DNA of 54,842 bases from Chloromonas sp. AAM2 (Eukaryota > Chlorophyta > Chlorophyceae > Chlamydomonadales > Chlamydomonadaceae). Location of the stretch: positions 1 through 54,842 of the forward strand of contig QAXH01005972.1 in NCBI GenBank assembly GCA_004335635.1. Direction: 5' to 3'. How positions within the stretch are numbered: position 1 is the first letter of the stretch; each line of letters begins with the position of its first letter. A program made the translations under genes and the position numbers. The notes under the pieces were generated by a model. That model made no database searches, was not told where the DNA came from, and was given only the letters and a program-made list of their open reading frames with translations. Below are positions 1-10,879 of this stretch, in pieces.

Positions 1-53
1 TGATGTAGATCAAAGGGGGGGATTGATTGCTGATGTAGATCAAAGGGGGGGGA
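1..53. repeat. two-copy G-rich tandem repeat
   Basis: Two near-identical copies of a roughly 30-nt unit beginning TGATGTAGATCAAAG and followed by a run of seven or eight G lie at 1-30 and 31-53. The array is cut by the window edge, so its true length is unknown. It probably sits in an upstream intron of the SFT2 gene. Confidence 0.8.
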
Positions 54-589
54 ATGATGACGGGCAATCAGCTGAGGGTCTGACTGACGCCTTTTATCCA
101 GGGTTGGCTGGGTGCGGAGCGTGGTACCATTTGCACTTGATTGTTGCTCTACCCAAGGGCTGAGTCGCCCATCGCCAGCAGGTGGCACACATGCGCATCT
201 TAAGTTCATCATAGCGACTAACAACACTTGCTAGCAGGCTGCATACATGCATGCATGCCCAGAGCTGCTGCAATGCCTGCAGTGTGCAGTGCTGCATGTT
301 CAATACACTTGGTGCCGTCCAGCAGACAAAGTTGTTGTTGTCCTTCATCCATGTTAGACGACAAGTTGCTGTTCCCACATGGCTCACAACACAACCAACA
401 CAACCACAACCAACAAGCCAATAGTGCATGCATCTCTATGCCCCGGCCGAGGCTGGCTTCAATCTCTTACCACCTCACCCAACCGACACATCCTGCATGT
501 TGTGATGTGTTCCTTGGTTTTATCGTGGTATTGCCATAACTATCTGCACATGATTCACACATTTCGCTGTTTTCCCGTTTTCCCTGCAG
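54..589. other. probable intron of the SFT2 gene, no exon recognised
   Basis: No stretch here encodes the N-terminal part of an SFT2-family protein on the plus strand, and the open frames are low-quality shadows. The segment ends in the pyrimidine-rich acceptor TTTTCCCTGCAG at 589. It is most simply the intron before the first visible exon of that gene, so the earlier exons lie to the left of this window. Confidence 0.5.
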
Positions 590-1981
590 TACCATGTTTC
601 TGATGGGCCCGATCAAGCAGTGCCAGCGCATGTTCGAGGCCCAACGAGCCATTGCCACCGCCGTCTACCTGCTCTCCATCTTCATGACGCTGTTCTTCGC
701 GTTTAAGTGAGCAGTGGGATTAGCAGCGAGGGGATTTGGGGCGTGCATTTGAATCCGCCGAGATAGGGAACTTCGAGAATGAAGGACGAAAGAATGAGGA
801 AAGGAAGAAAGAACGAAGGTAGAACAGGAACGCACAGTGAGGATGTCATGAGGGTAGGACGCATGTTCTGCAGGACGATTGTCTGAAATAGATACAGACA
901 CAAGCACGAGGTTGAGTGGCATGGAAGGAATAGAGGCTGCACAACTGGTTGAGTGAAAAAAAAGAGTTGAGAGAAAGAACATGTGGGTTGAGAAAGAGCC
1001 GGTGGAGTGTACAGAGGGGGCGGTGCATGGAATGAGCAGAGGCACAGCAGGTTGCAAGGGAAGAACAGAAATCTGAACAGTGCGAGTGTGAACAGGCAAT
1101 TGGAGCCAGTGTTAGCAGAGCATACAGGGGCACCTCGGTCAACAGCCTTGTGCAATTGCCTATCTGAGTGCTGACGTGTGCGTGTGCACACGTGTCTTGT
1201 GTGTCTGCAGGGTGAGCCCAGCTGAAGACCAGCCAACACGGCGTCGGATGCACGCCGCCATGCCTTAAATGGGAAGGGCAATAGGACAGGAACAGGGCAG
1301 GAGTAAGAGAGAATCAAAAGTGGATCAGGGCGAAGTATATTGTGACAGGTATAGGACAGGTATAGGACCGCTATACTTATGGCAGCTTCTTAAGGTAGCT
1401 GCCACACACCGTGACCTTCCTTGGGGCTATCGCGACCTTTGGGGCAGGGCATGAGGGGGCAGCAGCAACTGCATGCATAAGGCGCCGTGAATGTGAAGGG
1501 GCCTTGTGAACGTGTCTTTTTGTGTGCATGCAGTTCCACAACGCAGGGCTGTGCCTGGTCATGATCGTCGTTCAGATGCTGGCGCTCGCATGGTGAGTGC
1601 AACTTGCTTTCAGCAGCGCTTGCGAACAACGCAGGGTAAAGGTATGTTTATAGCGTAGTTCTAGGACATAAAACATGAACCACATCACAGGGGTCGCACA
1701 TGCACCAAGCACGAACGATAGCAAGCCATGCAAGAGACGAGCCTGGATACCGTCCTGATCAACCCTGCAACAGGCAGGCAATGGAGCCAAGGGGTCAAGG
1801 GCTCAGCCCAGGACACACAGGTCCAGTCGTGCCTGCTTTCCTTATGTTTCCCGGCATCTCTGCATGAACGCGCCTCACACGCTTATGTGTGACGCACCAT
1901 GACGTTGAATGCAGGTACTGCCTCACATGGATTCCCGGAGGCGTGCCGGCCATCAAAGCAATGCTGGGCATTTCAACGTAA
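590..1981 (+). CDS. SFT2-family vesicle transport membrane protein, 3' part
   Basis: Exons 590-706, (1211), 1534-1592 and 1915-1981 encode the C-terminal half of a Got1/SFT2-domain protein. This family consists of small four-helix Golgi membrane proteins that act in endosome-to-Golgi vesicle fusion. The signature FLMGPIKQ is followed by two hydrophobic helices, then AWYCLTWIPGG, which aligns with the family's TWYSLSYIP block. The last exon stops with TAA at 1979-1981. The 1592/1915 junction is canonical (phase 2) and restores Trp-Tyr. The 706/1534 junction is one base short of frame when joined directly. A single G at 1211 sits between an AG acceptor and a GTGAGC donor and would restore Lys-Phe at exactly the family length. 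N-terminal exons lie outside the window. Family assignment is firm; the join at 1211 is inference. Confidence 0.82.
1211..1211 (+). other. candidate 1-nt microexon of the SFT2 gene
   Basis: The upstream exon ends ...TTT AA at 706 before a perfect GTGAGC donor. The downstream exon begins TTC CAC AAC at 1534 after TGCAG. Direct joining shifts the frame. At 1201-1217 the sequence reads CTGCAG-G-GTGAGC, an acceptor and a donor separated by one G. Inserting that G gives AAG TTC CAC (Lys-Phe-His) and leaves no length difference from SFT2 homologues. A missing base in the assembly is the main alternative. Confidence 0.45.
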
Positions 1982-3337
1982 CCACGGGACGCACATCGGA
2001 TTTGAAATGGAGATGCCTGAGCACGACCCACGCTTGTTTCTGTTAAGGCTTGTCAACCGAACTTGACACCAGATGGAGCCTGGCTTGTGCAACACGTGCA
2101 GTGTGTGTAGGCGTGACTCATGTGAACTCAGACACTAACGAAAGATGCAAACCTTGTCAAACTATGCAGCAAAAATAGCAGTTCTGGGACAGATTGACGG
2201 GTATCTGGGAGATCTGTTTTCTCACGCGTGAGAAGTGAGCTAGTGCTGAGCTACACAAAGAACCAGCAACCCGGTGTACTATTCTGCGGTGCATGCTCTT
2301 GCGCTGTATGTTCTGCATGCTTCTTGTGCGCTGCTGTCAGATGTACAATGGCCTTGAGAGCCATATACCACCTTGCAAAACGTTTCGAATGCGAATGTTC
2401 GTGGTTGGGATTGGATGGTTAGTTGCTCAGGGTGTGTCAATCGAGACATGCTCTGACTACCTTTCTTGGCCTGTCAATGGCATTGTTGGACGAACAGTTG
2501 CCCTTTCTCGTGACGGTGGCCTGCAAGTCCTGCCCTGCTTGAGCTCCCAGAGGAATGGTCAGGCCAGGATCGATCGCTAACCCACAGTCAACAATAGCGG
2601 GAGAACATACATCATCGCAGTGCACATGAAAGGCATGGCGAACAGGAGTCAGATGATCCACTGTGTCAGTATGCTCTGAACCCGTTGGATATGAAATGAT
2701 TACACGCACTGCAGTTCAAATGAATCCTGCTCTGTTGTTACGGACATGAGACGACTACTAGTACAAGCAGCAGCCTCGAGCATTATTGCATCACCATCAG
2801 GCAGCAGGGAATTGTTTTGACCTGGTCCAAAGGCAATCCTCAAACGTTCTCCAAAGGTTGAAAGACCGTCAATCTGTGGCTCAAAGGCGTTGTTCCCAAG
2901 CCATAATATTCAAGCAAAAAAACAGATGTCTGCCAGTTCTGGGACAGTTCCAGGACTAAGCAGTTTTTCAGAAGTGATTTCTTGCGTACTCCCTAAGGCG
3001 CAGGTCCTAAGGAGGACTCACACAGTCCCCTTTTTTGGCTCAGCTTCTGCTGAGTTAGTCTTCTCTCCTCCACGCATCACATACTCATGATATACATACA
3101 GTGCCACTGCTGCACTTTTGCACACCAGTCCAAGCCCAAGCAGAGCCATCACAAGGTCATTGAATTGCCGCCATGACTCATTTGACAAGTCACACGCGCC
3201 TGTCATGACTGATCGCCTTGCCAGCTACGTCGACATGCGACACCGACATGCGCCAGTTAAGATCTAGGTATTGAGGGTGTACAACTCGTACTGCTGAGGT
3301 GCATGCAAGCGCTGAGAGTGGCTTCCTGTCCCGCTCT
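1982..3337. other. intergenic spacer between convergent genes
   Basis: This is the 3' flank shared by the SFT2 gene (plus) and the acyl-CoA oxidase gene (minus). No exon with family similarity was found on either strand. It contains one copy of the dispersed A-run/TGCCAGTTCTGGGACA motif at 2915-2949 and a diverged partial copy near 2178-2192. A TTACA at 2699-2703 (TGTAA on the minus strand) is a possible polyadenylation signal for the oxidase gene. Confidence 0.6.
2915..2949 (+). repeat. dispersed motif copy 1
   Basis: A run of seven A is followed by CAGATGTCTGCCAGTTCTGG and GACAGTT. The core TGCCAGTTCTGGGACA is identical in five places in this window, always on the plus strand and always after an A-run. 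This copy lies about 390 nt downstream of the stop codon of the minus-strand oxidase gene. Confidence 0.75.
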
Positions 3338-6300
3338 TCACCCCTTCTTTGCTGGGCGGATGGCCGATTGCCCCGTGAGGCCCCTGCCCGCCACCAACAC
3401 GTTGACATCATAGGTGCCCTCGTATGTGTAGAAGGCCTCAAGGTCACAGAAAGCCTGCAGAACAACATGCGCTGTTCACTTGAAACGTCCAATGTTAACT
3501 GAACCTGCAGCGCCATGCATTGTGAGATGAGCGACTTGGGCGTCAGGCATGACAGGTCAACGTCGGAGGCCAGAGAAACTGCCTTCAGTGTCACAACCAA
3601 ATTTCAATTTCTAGTTGACTGAACGAAGGCTGCTTCAGTAAAGGCTCTACTACTGTGGAGGAAACTGAACACTCGAGCACTGCGAACAGCAAGCATATCC
3701 AAGGGAAATGGCACGAGATGAGGTTTCCACGATGAAGTGAAGGAGGAAATGCTTCTGCAGATGCAGATCGGCAGTGTGATGTCAAAATCTGCCATCATGA
3801 GCAAGTTGGTGGCATGTCCTGCTGTGCCAGTATTTGCCTAGCAGTGCGCCGCACCTTGGCAACGTTGAAGTCGGTTAGAATTCCGTTTCCTCCCAACACC
3901 TCTCTTCCCAGGGCCACCACCTCCCGCCCACGCAGGGTGGTCCAAGACTTGACCAGGCTCGCCTGAAACAACCACAATCACAACCACCAACAGCACATAA
4001 CAACGTTTACTAGGTGCACAAGCGTTTTCATTTGCCCCTCAGTAGTCGCAGGAGACGTCCGTTCGCAGAAGCTACCCCTTATGCGCACTGCGTGCATCGA
4101 TACCAGTGTCAAACGACACCACCACCATGACCACAAGTGATGTCAACAAGCACCAAAACCCCCATGATAGCAAGGACATAAGCCCATGTATAACCCAAGA
4201 TATAACCTCATATACAAACGCCACCGCTAAGCTGGTAAAAAGTGCAGTCAATCCTCAGCCCTTGGCCATATCGCCCAGGCCCTCCACTAGCTCACAGGCC
4301 CTCCACTACCTCCCAGGCCCTCCACTACCTCCCAGGCCCTCCACTACCTCCCAGGCCCTCAACTAGCAGCAGAAGTGTATGATAACACAGACGTAAAACA
4401 ACAGAACGGGCTGGCTGGTGCAGCCAACCTTCAGTGAGCCCTGAGCTGCCCCACCTGCTCGTGCGACATGCGTCCCTCCTCGTACAGCTTGCTCAGGCGC
4501 CACGCCATCAGGAACATTGCCTGCGGTGTGCACACACACCAGGCACCACGGAGTCAAGGCCAAGCAAACCATGTTGCATCCATGATGACGTTTTTATATG
4601 ATGCGCAGGACACCAAGCAAATGGATGGCAATAAGCTAAGAAGTGAACACCACAAGCACGAGCATGTGCCATCACCATCTTGCATTTACATTCAAGCATT
4701 TTTAGATCGACACCATCAGATACTATCTGATGCCATCACAAATGGTCGTTGCCCATGTCATGGTGATGAACATTGGAACAGTGCAAGTTCCTGCAACGCT
4801 GGCTGATCCGGTGATCCTGCAGGTTACAGGAATCTCCGAAGCAGACGGCATCCACACTCCACTACGACTAGGACGTCCTACAGCCAAGCTCTGCTCCGCG
4901 CTCTAACCTCTGTGGGCCCCCTGCCTACCTGCACTAGCGCTCAGGTCATACCTGCATAGGTTACCTGGGTGGCCCTACCTGGGTCGAAAATGAGCAGAGA
5001 AAGGAACCAATTCAACTAGTTTTTACCCAGTCATACTGGAGCCCTGATCTAGTCCGTTTGCTTACCAGACAACATCAGGCCAGCGAAGCATCAAGTCTGA
5101 CCCGGCCAATCCTGCCCTCAAGCCCCAATCAGGCTCAAAGACCAATGGCAGACATTTCCAAAGCATGCACATCCCGGTCTGACTGAGGCCATGTTGTTGT
5201 TCTTGTTTACATGGCCTTCAGTTCGGGGAGGACTGCTCAGCAACTGAGGCTGTGTACGCCCTCCGACTTCATTCAAAAATGACAGTGCCTGATGTGGACC
5301 CGCCACTTGCCTGTAAGGCTCTGCTGCCGTCCTGCCACTTGCCTGAATGTTGGCGCTCATGCGCACGAGCCTCTCCTGCACGAGTTGGAACGCGCCCAGG
5401 GGTGCGCCGAACTGCTCCCTCTGCCTCACGTAGCGCGCGCACACGTCGTACACACCCATGGCCAGACCCACAGGCTGCCAGGCAACCATGATCCTTCAGG
5501 CAGACAAAGCGATTGAGATGGGAAGGAGAATAGGAGGACAGTGCCACAACGCAGAAGCTTCAGCATTTACAGTCAGGAACTCCATGTTCAAGTCGCATCG
5601 CCACACGGTCCTGCTGTTCTAACTGAGCCATTGCCATCCCGACTTCAGCTTCCTGTTCGTCCACCTCTGTTTCAGTCCCATATCCATCAGTCGATTTCCC
5701 AATTGACCGGGCTGTTCTGAATTTCCCATGCCCAACTCCCTGTTTAGGCGTACATGTTCCCTGTTCGTCCATCTTGTCTTATAAGAGTCGGTCCCACCTG
5801 CTGATTGCCAGGACCTTGTTCGTGTCTTTGAATGACTCCACACCGGGTAGGCGCGCCGAGTCGGGCACAAAGCAACGCTCGAACTTCATGTCAGCGTTCT
5901 GCACGGCACAAGCCGCAGCACCATGTCAACATGACATGCCTCAGGTGAATTACACGACTGTTGGTGTTGTGCGATCATTTGCATGTCAAACCTGACTAGG
6001 TGGTTTGCCCCTGGACGTGCACCTGATGTTGCAGGTAACGATAAATTCAAACCTAATGGCAAAACGGTCACACAGACATCCACCACACACAATGCACTGT
6101 TCCAACACACCCCCGCCATGTGCCTCACCTGCACACACCGCAGTGCGATTTTGTTCTCAATCTTGGTGGCCTTGAAGCCGGGGGTGCCCTTGCGCACAAT
6201 GAACGCATTGACCTGCACAAGAGGCATAGGGCCGTGCACAATCCTTTGGCCACAAGGCATGAGCCACGAGTTGCAATTGTGCAGCTTGCAGATGCCACAA

Positions 6301-8927
6301 GCCACGATGGCCTGCTGCCAGCATACTAGGCACCAATTGGAAGCGTCTATCTGTTGTGTCTGTGTGTGTGACCATCCAAAATGCCAGCTTGAGCAACAAT
6401 CTCCAAAGTGCCTGCCTCTACCAGTGTTCCGAACAACTTGGCTGTGCTGCTTAGCCTCTCACTAGCCTGATCATTGTACCAGAAGCCTGCCACAAAGTTG
6501 ATAGAGGTTTTTGCAACAGCAAAAGTGCTGCGGACGTGCATGGTGCTCGCTCTGGCTGGCAAGATGTCAGACAATCTCTTGCAGACTACAGCCGCGACCA
6601 GGCACTCTGGACAGTACCATACATTCAAATATTCAAAATGCCCACATGAACATCAGCGAAACTGTCTGTAGTACAGTCAATGGGGCCTCATCACAACAAC
6701 AAAACGTGGTGCCTCCCGGCCTGTTTCAGAAAAACAATCTTGCCAAACGAAGCATTTCTCGTACCTGTTGTGTCTCGCTGTTGCGTGCCCACACCACGGT
6801 GATGTCAGCCCACGTGCCGTTGCCAATCCAACGCTTGGCGCCATCCAGCATCCAACCACCAGGCACCTGGGCGCATGCAAGATCATTCCTCTGACAGTAG
6901 CTCCCTCTGTTATCAACTCCCGGGGATGCTTGCTGTGCTTTTACTAGCTGTTGATTGGTTGTCACACGTGATCAGTTTTGCCACCTTACTGCTTGTACTC
7001 ATCGGGTACTGTCTTGCCAGTAGTAGTAGTAGTAGTATTGTTTGCCGCCCTTGCTCTCAAGCTCTCTTGTTGAAGGTCTTGTCTTGAATTCTCATGTGAA
7101 GCCCCTTGCTTTGTGACCCGTGTGTTTGCTTGATGTGCTCCCTGCCGACCCTTGCCTTGAATCGATCCCCTGTTGCACTCACTTTGGTTGCGGTTGTTGT
7201 GAGCGCAGCTGCGTCCGACCCGTTGGACGGCTCAGTCAGCGCCCAGCAGCCCACCAGACTGAAGTTGGCCATGCCCGGCAACAGGGACTGCTTCTGCTCC
7301 TCACTGCCCTGTCGGCCACACAGACAAAGTGCAATGTCAAAGTTGTCGGCAAGCATGTGCCATCTGTGGGAGAATATGCTTCCCAACTGCGCGCATCACT
7401 GGCGGTCAGCGCTTCAGCACAAGGCTTCTAGCTGTCCAAATCTACTGAAGCACTGTTGAGCCACCGATGTTCATCCAAATTTCCACATTGATGTCAAATG
7501 TGCTGTCGAAAATCCAACCTACATAAATGCCATCCACATGCCAGTCACACCAAGCCAACGTCTTACAATAAGCCAGAATTCTCTGTGAAGTGATTAGTTG
7601 CAGTGAGTTGTTCCAAACTTGCTGCTGCATGCCCTGGTGGAGGATCATGGTTACTGACCAGCAGGTTAATTGTCAGCATGGCGAGGTACGAGTGCACCAG
7701 CAGAAACGTGCTCATGCTGGCGTCCACGCGCGCAATCTCGATCACAGCCATGGCGTTGCCCATGATGCTCATGCCCTGCAGACGGACAGGGTTAGATACT
7801 CTGCCGTGCGTGCTTTCTGTACTGGCGTGACAGCGCAGACGCGTTCGTTGTACTGGCAGTGCTGGCACCATCAGTGAACTCTGCAGGTGGACTTGAAAAT
7901 AACTAACAGCCTGTGTCTGTTGTGATGACGCAGTCGTACCCATTGAACAGGCAGGGCCGGCACCATTAGTGAAACCAATCCAAACACGGGCTAGCAGCTA
8001 CTCCATTAAGTGATTGAGCAAGCTGTACTGGCCGCATGCATGCAACCAGAGCATACCATGTGACGAACCCGGCCTCTGCAGCACCCAAGCATAGATGAAT
8101 TGAGTTACTCACGAGTCCCTGACATTTGCATCCATGCGTGGCCTCGCACTACATTTGGATGACAGCAGCTGTGAAGCATGGCAATGTAGACACGACCTTC
8201 TCCTGACACCCACCGGGCAGCCATAGCCACGAATGCCTCCCCCTGCCAGGTTGAGCTTGGCAAAGGATTGCACGAGCTGGTGCGGGAACTCGGCACGCTC
8301 CCAGAACTCAGTGATTACTGGTGCAACCTCCCTCTCCTGTCATGCAAACATTCCAGCTTGCAGGTCTGGCTTCCATGTACAGGTGCATGATGAGTACAGG
8401 CTTCCAAAGTTGCTGACAAGTGCAAGGTCCGGAAAGGATCAAACAGCACAGTGTGGGCAGGGTGACATTGCAAATAGATGCACGCTAAGTCTCACACCAT
8501 GTACTTCCGGACACGGTCCTTGATAGCACGCTCTTCAGCTGTCAAGAGGCCATCAAGATCCAAAACGTCGTGCACGGCAGGTGGGAAGGAGGCGGCTGTT
8601 GTGCACTGAGGGAAGGTGGCATCTGTGCCAAGAATGTTAGCTGTGGGCTGACGTCTAAGGATGTAATCCACTGAGTGTGTGGCTGCACGGGGTGAACAAT
8701 CAAACCAAGTGTCATAGATGCAGGCAAGGGACTGATCGCAGGGCTCAGGCTTTTGAGCTTTAATGGGCTCTTCTCAACCGCAGGTGTGCATGCGTGGCAC
8801 CCTGACGTGTCGTAAATCCTTGAACTGAGCATGCTCAGCACACATGCTCACCTGAAGGCTGCAGGTGTTTGGCAAGGTTAGCAAGCCGCTCCGCACCGCT
8901 CTGAGCTGGGCCACTGTCAGTGGTCAT
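3338..8927 (-). CDS. ACX4: ACX4-type short-chain acyl-CoA oxidase
   Basis: Twelve exons joined by phase encode 447 residues (Arabidopsis ACX4 has 436): 8852-8927, 8498-8670, 8214-8336, 7659-7775, 7183-7308, 6765-6866, 6129-6212, 5798-5898, 5343-5493, 4455-4520, 3855-3962, 3338-3454. The enzyme oxidises short-chain acyl-CoA to the trans-2-enoyl-CoA in peroxisomal beta-oxidation, passing electrons from FAD to oxygen. The acyl-CoA dehydrogenase fold is collinear throughout: KGYGCP-like [18 protein letters not shown] (FAD/substrate loop), [33 protein letters not shown], and TYEGTYD with catalytic Glu421. Residues 14-22 read RLANLAKHL, a perfect R-L-x5-H-L PTS2 peroxisomal signal. The C-terminus ends PAKKG and has no PTS1. 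The start ATG at 8927 is supported by this signal and by phase. Intron 9 has a GC donor at 5342-5341. Exon 2 could instead start at 8682, which would add four residues. Confidence 0.92.
4275..4363. repeat. 19-bp minisatellite in oxidase intron 11
   Basis: About four and a half copies of the unit GGCCCTCCACTACCTCCCA lie in the intron between the exons at 4455-4520 and 3855-3962. The first copy is diverged (CTAGCTCACA) and the rest are almost identical, which suggests recent expansion. Confidence 0.9.
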
Positions 8928-9402
8928 TCTGACACGCAAACAGGTACCAAAAGGTGATTGCTGTTAAATGTAGCTCACAGGCGATCAGCCGCAAAAGGAA
9001 TTTTCTGCTCTCTTTCTCAGAGATGCTGTGTTCAAAGGCAGGATTACACTCTCGCCTTCGGTTCCGGAACGACACGTCTGTTGCACAGTCAGCAAACGGC
9101 TGCACATTACAAATCCTCGTTACCGGCCAATGGCACAATCGCCTTCACGCGCTCACTTCACCGCTGCGATGGCATCTCCATATGTTCTCTTTGTGCGTAT
9201 CTGAGCAAACTTGACACAGTTTCAGGAAGCAAGGTTTGCTCCTGTGATCCTATTTAATGCCAGCGCTGCGCAGGCCAGGTCTGGTTGCATGTACAGCTTG
9301 CTCAGCCCACTGCAGTTTGACACGCTTACCAGACTGCTAGCTGTGTAATAACAAACCGAGTTTGTAGAGTACGATCTTCTCTGGCAATCTGTTGGTGGAT
9401 GT

Positions 9403-9436
9403 AAAAAAAAAGAAGTTTGCCAGTTCTGGGACAATT
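9403..9436 (+). repeat. dispersed motif copy 2
   Basis: A run of nine A is followed by GAAGTTTGCCAGTTCTGGG and ACAATTC. It is nearly identical to the copy at 18213, including the GAAGTTTG extension between the A-run and the core. It is intergenic. Confidence 0.85.
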
Positions 9437-10626
9437 CCTGTGAATACCACTGGAACCGGTGTTGGTGATGTGTGTTGTAGTTGCAAAGTGTGATTGGGTA
9501 TACTGTGGAGTTTGCACACTGTGTCACAGGGGTGTGTGTCTATCCCCCACGCGGTGAAGTGTGTTCCACAACCAAACGAACAGGTCGTGTTGGTACACGG
9601 TGTGGTGCCTTTTCTGGGACAGGTTGTTGTGCATAGACAAGAAAGATTTCGCCTCATGGTGTGTGATCAGTAAGTTTTTTTCCCTGCCTGTGCCTGTCCA
9701 ATATCTGGCGCTCATATTGATCAGCTGTTCCATAGTTCCATGTACCCTCCTGCAGCCCAAGGAACCCTGTCAAAGGGTCATCATCCTTTGTAAACAAACT
9801 GAGACGTCATCCTACACTAGAGTGGTCATCCTAACCAACCCGGTTGGACATCAGGCTAACCGAGCGAGCAGGCTGGGATGTGCTGGGATTGCAAGTAGGG
9901 CGTGGGGACTGGGCCAGCCTGGGCAGGTGGGAGGACAATCTCAGTCGAAGACGAGGAATACATGCAAAAACATAATCCCGGCATAATGCAGGATTCAGTC
10001 TATTGATAAAACGAGCACAAAAGACTAACTGATTTGCCCTGTGTCTGCTTGTGCCTCGCTCAGCTGCCCCTGCCTCCACGACCGACCTCTGATTACAATT
10101 GTAGGCATGGCAAGACACAACTGTCTTCTGGAGATCAACACCCGAGTGGTATCAAACCCACTTTACATTGGCTTTCTGATCGCCTATAGTGGGTCGGCCC
10201 CTGTTGTGCACTCTCTCCTTGTAAGTTGTGATACTGAGAACCATGCAGCACATGGTTCAAGAACACTGTTCCGTGTGTAAAATCGCAAAAAACCTTGAAC
10301 CGCCACATGCAAGACTCTTTGTGATATCTGATTGATATCTGATTGATTCAAGCACTGCTTTGTTGCATGTGCGTCAACATCCAATGATTGATCCCCCCTC
10401 ACTCCACCTGAACTACCTCCCCGTCGTGAAATACTCCAACATGTTTCCAAAGTGCATGGCACCACCATGTTAAAAGAAGTTTGTCCAATAACCACCACGA
10501 AAACTTCTCAAACACAAATCTGTAATCAGCCACAGAAGAGCAATGTGCGCCAGCACCACAAAATTGGTTCACCGACAGTTTAGAATTCAAATATGTGGAG
10601 TACTGTCAGTGCATCACGATCTACCT

Positions 10627-10666
10627 GGCAGCCCACAGCTGGAATCCTAGGCTAAGTTGGCTTGAT
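10627..10666. repeat. second dispersed repeat, copy A
   Basis: The sequence (G/C)CCACAGCTGGAATCC..GGCTAAGTTGGCTTGA matches 18317-18362 (CTCACAACTGGAATCC..GGGCTAAGTTGCCTTGA) apart from a few substitutions and a short indel. Each copy lies downstream of an A-run motif copy, about 100 nt away at 18 kb and about 1.2 kb away here. The two motifs may therefore be ends of one element. Confidence 0.55.
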
Positions 10667-10879
10667 ACCAATCAGCAAGGTTGCCCAAAGGAATTGTGAA
10701 TTGTCAATCACGACGGTAGTAATCAGTCAAAAACGGCCAGGGTCATTGCACTGAATGGCACGAAGTGAATCTTCACAGTGAGCCTCCTGTGAAAGATGAG
10801 CATCCCCTGATGTGACCAGGCTGGAGTCTACTGGTGTGCGCTTGCCCGTTTCATGCCTGATATCAACATTGCGTTGGCT

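Larger units (their letters stand above)
8928..10879. other. spacer between the oxidase 5' end and the rubredoxin 3' end
   Basis: This region of nearly 2 kb lies between two minus-strand genes and should hold the oxidase promoter on its left side. No exon with recognisable similarity was seen on either strand. It contains a dispersed motif copy at 9403-9436 and a diverged repeat at 10627-10666 that is shared with a PRMT7-like intron at 18317-18362. A TTTACA at about 10161 gives TGTAA on the minus strand and could serve the rubredoxin transcript. Confidence 0.55.

Noticed and set aside
665..1317. 204-codon and overlapping minus-strand ORFs
   Set aside because: They lie across an intron and exon of the SFT2 gene in antisense and show only low-complexity composition.
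4275..4363. Regularly spaced repeat resembling a CRISPR array
   Set aside because: The copies are contiguous with no unique spacers. It is a minisatellite in a eukaryotic intron.
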